Positions 1-4,190 of a DNA stretch of 6,169 nt are shown here, piece after piece; the first letter of the stretch is position 1; each line of letters begins with the position of its first letter. The position numbers and the translations under genes were made by a program. This DNA comes from an uncultured Clostridia bacterium. GTDB taxonomy: Bacteria; Bacillota; Clostridia; Christensenellales; Aristaeellaceae. The stretch covers positions 1 to 6,169 of the forward strand of contig CANQGC010000180.1 in the NCBI GenBank assembly GCA_947600345.1, in the 5' to 3' direction. The notes below the pieces were generated by a model that was not told the origin of the DNA, searched no databases, and was given only the letters and a program-made list of their open reading frames with translations.

Positions 1-3
1 AAT

Positions 4-26
4 CCAAGGAACCTCAGGTTCCTTGG
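4..26. repeat. Outer left hairpin of the element
   Basis: A perfect 23-base palindrome: 11 bases (CCAAGGAACCT), one central C, then the exact complement. It sits at the mirror position of 579-601. It shares the CCT-C-AGG tip but differs at four stem positions, each matched by a compensating change on the other side. Confidence 0.85.
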
Positions 27-180
27 CAGGAATTCTTAAGGGACAGAGTCCCTTAAGCAGGTCCGGGCGGAGCCCGAGCGGGTCTGGGCGGAGCCCAGCG
101 TCACCCCAGCGGCCCGCGGTATTCATCCAATCTCCCGGCAATTCGCACAATCGCCCCATCGCCTCCATACCGCGGGCCGC
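26..180. repeat. Left arm of the 155-bp inverted repeat
   Basis: The arm holds, in order: a 10-bp hairpin (35-44 with 48-57, loop AGA); two short GC hairpins with GGA loops (CGGGC 64-68 with 72-76; CTGGGC 84-89 with 93-98); and a wide stem-loop in which GCGGCCCGCGGTAT (109-122) pairs perfectly with 167-180 across a 44-base loop. The same elements recur in reverse order in the right arm. The paired segments are nearly invariant, while the 44-base loop differs at nine positions. Confidence 0.9.
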
Positions 181-192
181 CGCGGCGCGGAG

Positions 193-226
193 TTGAATTG
201 GCAAGCCGGGAGGCTTGCCAATTCAA
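193..226. repeat. Inner left hairpin, 15-bp perfect stem
   Basis: TTGAATTGGCAAGCC (193-207) pairs perfectly with 212-226 around the loop GGGA. Its mirror partner is the hairpin at 381-415. The shared stem core is GAAT(T/C)GG(C/G)AAGC, and both substitutions are compensated on the opposite strand of each stem. Confidence 0.9.
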
Positions 227-380
227 GGCAGCCGCCACTAACTCTCTAACGTATCGCCGCGCCTCGTACGGCGCTACCTCCCCCGCAAGAACGCCGCAAT
301 CGCTCAACCCGCGAAGCAGCCGGCCTATTCGAAGGCATCCGGGAAGGAGTACCGGGTTTGAACGGAGGTTTCGTTTGCTG
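227..380. other. Central spacer of the hairpin element
   Basis: The middle of the element is not clearly mirror-symmetric. I see one small hairpin (GCGCC 259-263 with 270-274, loop TCGTAC) and no convincing gene. Open frames run outward from here into both arms, minus strand from about 307 and plus strand from about 358. They yield a related short peptide only because the arms are inverted copies. Confidence 0.5.
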
Positions 381-415
381 TTTCGAATCGGGAAGCTTCG
401 CTTCCCGATTCGAAA
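381..415. repeat. Inner right hairpin, 16-bp perfect stem
   Basis: TTTCGAATCGGGAAGC (381-396) pairs perfectly with 400-415 around the loop TTC. It is the mirror counterpart of 193-226, with compensated sequence differences. Confidence 0.92.
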
Positions 416-424
416 GGCGCTTCG

Positions 425-579
425 GCGGCCCGCGGTATGGTGGCGATGAAGCGTCGGTGCGCATTGCTGGGGGATTGGATGAATACCGCGGGCCGCTGGG
501 GCTACGCTGGGCTCCGCCCAGACCCGTACGGGCTCCGCCCGGACCTGCTTAAGGGACTCTGTCCCTTAAGAATTCCTGC
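425..579. repeat. Right arm of the 155-bp inverted repeat
   Basis: This is the inverted counterpart of 26-180. GCGGCCCGCGGTAT (425-438) pairs with 483-496 across a 44-base loop, the same spacing as in the left arm. CTGGGC (507-512) pairs with 516-521 and CGGGC (529-533) with 537-541, both with TCC loops. CTTAAGGGAC (548-557) pairs with 561-570 with loop TCT. Confidence 0.9.
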
Positions 580-601
580 TTAAGGACCTGAGGTCCTTAA
601 G
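579..601. repeat. Outer right hairpin of the element
   Basis: A perfect palindrome of 11 bases (CTTAAGGACCT, 579-589), central G, and the complement (591-601). It corresponds to 4-26 by symmetry. Its 17-base core AAGGACCT-C-AGGTCCTT also recurs at 6061-6077. Confidence 0.88.
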
Positions 602-622
602 AATCTCCCTTCTGCTGCCGCG
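601..622. repeat. End tag of the left hairpin element (inverted copy at 6037-6058)
   Basis: All 22 bases, beginning GAATCTCCCTTCTGCTGC, are found as an exact reverse complement at 6037-6058. In both places the tag is the boundary between gene-bearing DNA and the hairpin array, so it is probably the outer end of this repeat family. Confidence 0.85.
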
Positions 623-646
623 TGCTGGGTGGGGCGTTAGGGCATG

Positions 647-660
647 TGACGAATCTGTAA
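647..660 (+). promoter_or_regulatory. Candidate BceR-type response-regulator operator
   Basis: TGACG-AATC-TGTAA matches the consensus I recall for BceR-like regulators of Bacillus (TnACA-N4-TGTAA) at every defined position but one. A further half-site-like GTAAGC at 678-683 lies exactly 21 bp, two helical turns, after the GTAAGC at 657-662. It sits upstream of a BceAB-type transporter operon, where such an operator is expected. The match is short, so this stays a candidate. Confidence 0.5.
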
Positions 661-712
661 GCTTCCCCCGCCAAAACGTAAGCCCAATCAATGGCTCCCC
701 CACCCCCGCTTC

Positions 713-721
713 TGCTATGCT
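713..721 (+). promoter_or_regulatory. Possible extended -10 promoter of the transporter operon
   Basis: TGC-TATGCT reads as an extended -10 (TGn followed by a hexamer matching TATAAT at 4 of 6). No good -35 box lies 16-18 bp upstream, which fits a promoter needing an activator. The evidence is weak. Confidence 0.3.
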
Positions 722-738
722 ATCCACGTAAAAACGAC

Positions 739-744
739 AGGAGG
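739..744 (+). promoter_or_regulatory. Ribosome binding site that decides the ATPase start
   Basis: AGGAGG with nine bases before the ATG at 754. This selects 754 over the in-frame upstream ATG at 691, whose extra 21 residues would span the promoter region and do not resemble the family N-terminus. Confidence 0.85.
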
Positions 745-753
745 TCATCATCC

Positions 754-1617
754 ATGGCGATACTCGACGTGCAGCATGTGCAGAAGATCTACACCACCCG
801 CTTCGGTGGCAACCGCGTGCAGGCGCTCTCCGACGTCAACTTCCGCGTGGAGCGCGGCGAATACGTGGCCATCATGGGCGAGTCCGGCTCCGGCAAGACT
901 ACGCTGCTCAACATCCTGGCCGCCCTCGACCGCCCCACCTCGGGCGACGTGGTGCTCAACGGCCGCAGCCTCAATTCCATCAAGGACAAGCAGATCTCCG
1001 CCTTTCGCCGGGACAACCTCGGCTTCGTGTTCCAGGACTTCAATCTGCTCGATACCTTCTCCCTGCGGGACAACATCTACCTCCCCCTGGTCCTCGCCGG
1101 CAGGCGCGTGCTCGACATGGAGGCCGCCATCAGCCCCATCGCAAAGATGCTGGGCATATCGGACATCCTGGAAAAGTACCCCTACGAGGTCTCCGGCGGC
1201 CAGAAGCAGCGCGCGGCCGTGGCCCGGGCGCTGATCACCAAGCCCCAGCTGGTGCTGGCGGACGAGCCCACCGGCGCGCTGGACTCCCGGGCCACCGATC
1301 AGCTGCTGGAGCTCTTCTCCCAGGTCAACCGCGCGGGGCAGACGATACTGATGGTCACCCACTCCGTGCGCGCGGCCAGCCACGCCTCGCGGGTGCTGTT
1401 CATCCGCGACGGCGCGATCTTCCACCAGATCTACCGCGGCGACAGCAATGACGAGATGCTCTACCAGACCATCAGCGACACGCTGACGCTGCTGGCGAAG
1501 TCGAAGGCTCCCTCGGAGGCGCTGCGCCGGGGCAATCCCCCGCCCGCCCCGGAGAACCGCTGCGCGGCGCAGATGCTGGGCTCCCGGAGCGAGACGGGCG
1601 GTGATCGCGATGCGTAA
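754..1617 (+). CDS. BceA-like antimicrobial peptide ABC transporter, ATP-binding protein
   Basis: A 287-residue ATPase that should power a BceAB-type transporter, which protects the cell envelope from peptide antibiotics such as bacitracin or lantibiotics. All nucleotide-binding motifs are intact: Walker A GESGSGKTT (residues 42-50), Q-loop Q94, signature VSGGQ (146-150), Walker B LVLADE (166-171), D-loop GALD (174-177) and H-loop histidine 203. No membrane segment or signal peptide is visible, so it is cytosolic. The family is usually about 230-255 residues. Here about 35 extra C-terminal residues, rich in Pro, Arg and Gly, run into the overlap with the permease gene. The overlap (8-17 bases, depending on the permease start) implies translational coupling. 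The MacB/LolD branch shares these motifs, but the partner permease supports the BceA assignment. The substrate cannot be read from sequence. Confidence 0.93.
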   Translation: MAILDVQHVQKIYTTRFGGNRVQALSDVNFRVERGEYVAIMGESGSGKTTLLNILAALDRPTSGDVVLNGRSLNSIKDKQISAFRRDNLGFVFQDFNLLDTFSLRDNIYLPLVLAGRRVLDMEAAISPIAKMLGISDILEKYPYEVSGGQKQRAAVARALITKPQLVLADEPTGALDSRATDQLLELFSQVNRAGQTILMVTHSVRAASHASRVLFIRDGAIFHQIYRGDSNDEMLYQTISDTLTLLAKSKAPSEALRRGNPPPAPENRCAAQMLGSRSETGGDRDA

Positions 1618-3637
1618 GCTGGCGCTCTATCCCAAGCTCGCCGCTTCGGCGCTTTGGAAGAACTTCCGCATCTACCTGCCCTACCTGCTGGCCTGCTCGG
1701 GCACGGTGATGATGTTCCAGATGCTGCTCGGCCTGCTGTTCGACGAGGACGTGGCGAAGCTGAACGGCGGCACGGACATCGTCACGACGCTCTCGCTGGG
1801 CGCGGTGGTCGTGGCCATCTTCTCGGCGATCCTGCTGTTCTACACGAACAGCGTCATCATCCGCCACCGCAAGAAGGAGTTTGGCCTGTACAACATTCTG
1901 GGCATGGAGAAGCGCCACATCGCGCTGGTGCTGATGTGGGAGACGATCTACACCGCACTGATCTCCTTCGCCGCAGGCGTGGCCGGGGCGCTGGTGTTCA
2001 CCAAGCTCGCCCAGCTCATCATCGTGCGGATGCTGCGGGGCTCGACCGGCCTGCGCATCGGGCTGAACCCCATCTCGCTGGGCATCACGCTCGCGCTGTT
2101 TGCGGGCATCTTCCTGCTGACGCTGCTCAAGAACCTGGCCGTGATCCGCCGCTCGAAGCCGGTGGAGCTGTTGCACAGCGAGAGCGTGGGCGAGCGGGAG
2201 CCGAGGTCCCACTGGGTGCTGGCCATCCTCGGGCTGGCGTTCCTGATCGCGGGCTACGTGATGTCCATCCGCACGGCGAACGTGTACAACGCCATCACGA
2301 ACTTCTTCATCGCCGTGCTGCTGGTGATCGTCGGCACGTATCTGCTGTTCACCGCGTTCAGCATCGTCTTCCTGAAGGCGCTGCGGGCGAACAAGGCGTA
2401 CTACTACCGCACGAACCACTTTGTCTCCGTGTCCGGCATGCTCTACCGCATGAAGCGCAACGCGCTGGGGCTGGCGAGCATCTGCATCCTATCGACGATG
2501 GTGCTGGTGACGGTCTCGACCACGTTCTGCCTCTACGCGGGGCTGGACGGCGTCATGGGCCGCATGTACCCCTGCGACGTGATTTGCAGGGTCAACCGCG
2601 AGGACATGGAGCAGCCGGAGAGGTGCGAGGCCAGCTGGGCGCGCATCCGGGAGATCGTGGCGGAGTACGGGCTGAAGATCGAGAACGAGCAGATCTACGA
2701 CATGGTGAGCTTCACCACCAAGCTGGAGGACGACGGCGTCACGCTGGACTTCGGCGTGCGCGAGGGCGTGGCGCTGGACGAGCTGATCACCATCCGCGCC
2801 TTCCGGTTGGACGACTACGAGCGCATCGCCGGAGCGGAGGTCGACCTGGCACCGGGCGAGGCGCTGGCCTGGTGCGAGGACGGGGAGCCTCTCGAGCGGC
2901 TGAACATCGGCGACCTGGCGCTGAAGCTGGTGCCCATCGACGGCTTCCCGATCCAGCGCAGCCAGGACAACATCGAGACGCGGGAGCTGGCGCTGGTGCT
3001 GCCCGACGCGGCGACGCTCGAGCGCGTGTATGAGATTCAGGAGGAGGCCTACGACGAGTTTGCCAGCGCGCTGCACCGGGACATGCGCTTCGACCTGAGC
3101 GGCGGCGTGGACGAGAAGTACGAATGCGAGCAGGCCGTGCGCACGTTCGCCTACCGGGAGAGCGGCGCGAATTCGAAGTATGCCCCCATCGCGACGGCCA
3201 GCTGCCGGGAGGTGGACTACCGGGAGGACTACCTTCCCATGTACGCGTCGATGTTCTTCATCGGCATGTTCCTGGGCTTCCTGTTTGTGATGGTGACGGT
3301 GACGATCATCTATTACAAACAGCTGTCCGAGGGCATGGACGACGCCGGGCGCTTCGAGATCATGCGCAAGGTGGGCATGACGCGCACCGAGGTGCGCTCA
3401 TCCATCCGCTCCCAGGTGCTGACGGTGTTCTTCCTGCCGCTGCTGGCCGCCGCCGCGCACACGGCCTTCGCCTTTCCGATGATGAAGTGGCTGCTGCTGG
3501 CCTTCGGTATGGCGAACGTGGGCCTGTTCGCCAAGTGCACGCTGGGCTGCTTCGCCGCCTTCGCGATCCTCTACGTCATCGTCTACCTGCTCACCGCCCG
3601 AGCCTACTACCGCGTGGTCGACGCCGCGCAGGGATAG
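1601..3637 (+). CDS. BceB-like FtsX-family ABC transporter permease
   Basis: A 678-residue membrane permease with the BceB layout of about ten transmembrane segments (near residues 25-47, 63-83, 113-135, 158-180, 205-223, 233-255, 290-312, 548-572, 604-625 and 645-666). One large extracytoplasmic domain (about 313-545) lies between segments 7 and 8. In this family that domain and its flanking helices recognise the peptide or peptide-lipid target and signal to a BceS-type kinase. The segment IRHRKKEFGLYNILGM (87-102) is typical of FtsX-like permeases from Clostridia, and a second FtsX-like region fills the C-terminus. The start is ambiguous: GTG at 1601 has GGAG eleven bases upstream, and in-frame ATG at 1610 is also possible. 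The domain carries six cysteines (residues 325, 329, 342, 425, 509, 535). No kinase or regulator gene is adjacent in the window. Confidence 0.92.
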   Translation: MIAMRKLALYPKLAASALWKNFRIYLPYLLACSGTVMMFQMLLGLLFDEDVAKLNGGTDIVTTLSLGAVVVAIFSAILLFYTNSVIIRHRKKEFGLYNILGMEKRHIALVLMWETIYTALISFAAGVAGALVFTKLAQLIIVRMLRGSTGLRIGLNPISLGITLALFAGIFLLTLLKNLAVIRRSKPVELLHSESVGEREPRSHWVLAILGLAFLIAGYVMSIRTANVYNAITNFFIAVLLVIVGTYLLFTAFSIVFLKALRANKAYYYRTNHFVSVSGMLYRMKRNALGLASICILSTMVLVTVSTTFCLYAGLDGVMGRMYPCDVICRVNREDMEQPERCEASWARIREIVAEYGLKIENEQIYDMVSFTTKLEDDGVTLDFGVREGVALDELITIRAFRLDDYERIAGAEVDLAPGEALAWCEDGEPLERLNIGDLALKLVPIDGFPIQRSQDNIETRELALVLPDAATLERVYEIQEEAYDEFASALHRDMRFDLSGGVDEKYECEQAVRTFAYRESGANSKYAPIATASCREVDYREDYLPMYASMFFIGMFLGFLFVMVTVTIIYYKQLSEGMDDAGRFEIMRKVGMTRTEVRSSIRSQVLTVFFLPLLAAAAHTAFAFPMMKWLLLAFGMANVGLFAKCTLGCFAAFAILYVIVYLLTARAYYRVVDAAQG

Positions 3638-3788
3638 CTGCTAGACATACAGAAATAATGCCACACTGAAGTAGGTGCGCCCTGACCGCTACGGTGATCC
3701 TCTTCCAGGGGCCGAGAAAAAACAGGCGGCCGAAAGGCCAGAGCTTCTGGCAGCGTGCGGAGAGAGCGAATAAGAGGTCAACGAATTT
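3638..3788. other. Intergenic region after the transporter operon
   Basis: I see no supported gene here. The stretch contains a small GGCC-GAAA-GGCC hairpin (3728-3739) overlapping a CCAGA/TCTGG inverted repeat (3738-3750), without a following T-run. Short open frames crossing it lack ribosome binding sites and family resemblance. Confidence 0.5.
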
Positions 3789-3835
3789 GGGGCCGCCTCG
3801 GACGAGACGGCCCCACGGTATTCTTATTTCTTTTC
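3789..3835 (+). terminator. Hairpin terminator candidate between convergent genes
   Basis: GGGGCCG (3789-3795) pairs with CGGCCCC (3808-3814). An inner CTCG/CGAG match sits beyond one mismatch. On the plus strand a T-rich tract (TTCTTATTTCTTTT) follows after a six-base gap, suitable for ending the transporter transcript. The hairpin also lies nine bases past the stop of the minus-strand small ORF, so it may serve both directions, although the minus side lacks a clear U-run. Confidence 0.5.
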
Positions 3836-3949
3836 GATTGCCTTCAATTCGTCGATCAGTTTTTCAATGCTCGTCGCGTAGGGCGAACGTATGCCCTGTG
3901 CGTACCGATCCAGATATGCCTGGCAAGCATCGACCGTGATCAGCTTCAT
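3824..3949 (-). CDS. Small hypothetical protein, 41 residues
   Basis: The ORF encodes MKLITVDACQAYLDRYAQGI followed by a charged helical tail ending in ATSIEKLIDELKAIEKK. I do not recognise a family. It has no membrane segment or signal peptide; the second half looks like an amphipathic helix, and one cysteine is present (residue 9). The ATG at 3949 has GAGG at 3961-3964 (minus strand) eleven bases upstream. The frame is open further upstream only from a TTG at 4060, but those residues would translate a strong RNA hairpin and look non-coding, so the short form is preferred. A consensus promoter at 4119-4147 and a leader of about 160 bases lie upstream, and a hairpin follows the stop, giving it the signs of an independent transcription unit. 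It may be a real small protein or an open frame on a regulatory RNA. Confidence 0.55.
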   Translation of the reverse strand: MKLITVDACQAYLDRYAQGIRSPYATSIEKLIDELKAIEKK

Positions 3950-3977
3950 GTGCTTTCGTACCTCAGATACAAGAAGT

Positions 3978-4005
3978 GGGGGCCATCTTTTGCAAGAGGG
4001 CCCCC
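3978..4005 (-). terminator. Terminator-like hairpin with GCAA tetraloop, possible attenuator
   Basis: On the minus strand GGGGGCC pairs with GGCCCCC, and beyond one C-T mismatch TCTT pairs with AAGA around a GCAA tetraloop. The following bases, ACTTCTTGTATCT, are moderately T-rich. It lies between promoter and start codon and ends 13 bases before the Shine-Dalgarno sequence of the small ORF, where it could control readthrough or translation. Confidence 0.5.
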
Positions 4006-4112
4006 AGACAGGTGAACGATATTCTACGCCTTGCGGCACCCCGTCGCTCCCGGAGGTCAAACGTACACGTCCATGATATTCTTGCCGTCATGGCCGGCAA
4101 ACGTTCCCGTTC
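3978..4112 (-). ncRNA. Structured leader RNA or small RNA candidate ahead of the small ORF
   Basis: Transcription from the consensus promoter should begin near 4112 and run leftward. The transcript can fold into three elements: a hairpin of TTGCCG with CGGCAA (4095-4100 with 4082-4087); a helix of 4037-4045 with 4007-4014 (one bulge, one G-U pair) enclosing a small GCC-GCAA-GGC hairpin (4028-4037); and a strong hairpin at 3978-4005. No family is recognised with confidence. It could be a riboswitch-like attenuator for the 41-residue ORF or a stand-alone small RNA of about 140 bases. The pairings were read by eye, not computed. Confidence 0.45.
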
Positions 4113-4118
4113 GCTTTC

Positions 4119-4147
4119 ATTATATGCGATGGAGGGAAGTTTGTCAA
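4119..4147 (-). promoter_or_regulatory. Perfect consensus sigma-A promoter for the small ORF
   Basis: On the minus strand TTGACA (4147-4142), a 17-base spacer (4141-4125) and TATAAT (4124-4119) match the housekeeping consensus at all twelve positions with the ideal spacing. The start of transcription should be near 4112. It lies 44 bases past the stop of the Sel1 gene, on the same strand. Confidence 0.85.
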
Positions 4148-4190
4148 CGGCGAAATAAGGAAGAACTGCCTTGCAATCTGGGCTTGAAGC

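Larger units (their letters stand above)
1..622. repeat. Long inverted-repeat element made of an array of hairpins (MITE-like or palindromic repeat cluster)
   Basis: This gene-free stretch is organised as a mirror. Bases 26-180 and 425-579 are inverted copies of equal length (155 bp each) with no gap, symmetric about position 302.5. Each arm contains the same ordered series of perfect small palindromes. Extending the mirror, the 22-bp end tag at 601-622 would have its partner at about -17 to 4; only its last four bases fall inside the window (AATC against the expected ATTC). The full element would therefore be about 640 bp, with the left end just outside. I see no transposase. It could be a non-autonomous mobile element, a structured RNA locus, or a cruciform-forming DNA site. 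The structure is certain; its nature is inference. Confidence 0.85.

Noticed and set aside
1..622. CRISPR array
   Set aside because: The repeats are inverted palindromes of differing sequence, not regularly spaced direct repeats with unique spacers, and no cas gene is present.
691..753. Extension of the ATPase to the ATG at 691
   Set aside because: The extra residues (MAPPPPLLLCYPRKNDRR...) do not match the family N-terminus and no Shine-Dalgarno precedes 691, whereas AGGAGG sits nine bases before 754.
1472..2419. Long minus-strand open frame opposite the ATPase/permease genes
   Set aside because: Its translation is rich in His, Gln, Arg and Asp, typical of antisense to high-GC coding DNA. 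The plus-strand genes fully explain the region.
3728..3750. Terminator directly after the permease (GGCC-GAAA-GGCC and CCAGA/TCTGG)
   Set aside because: The stems are only four to five base pairs, they overlap each other, and no T-run follows. The hairpin at 3789-3814 is a better candidate.
4007..4045. Partial resemblance of the leader RNA to a TPP riboswitch (GGGGUGCC-GCAA-GGC, then ACCUG.UCUGG)
   Set aside because: The conserved CUGAGA pocket reads GUAGA, one base is missing from ACCUGAUCUGG, the AAUGCCAGCGUAGGGA-like 3' part is absent, and the downstream ORF has no thiamine link. A cmscan hit to the TPP model would overturn this.
3963..4091. Minus-strand 42-codon ORF in the leader, ending at the Shine-Dalgarno sequence of the small ORF
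   Set aside because: It has no ribosome binding site, an arginine/cysteine-rich composition typical of antisense or structured RNA, and it would translate through the strong hairpin. It could still be a coupling leader peptide, but the sequence alone does not support it.
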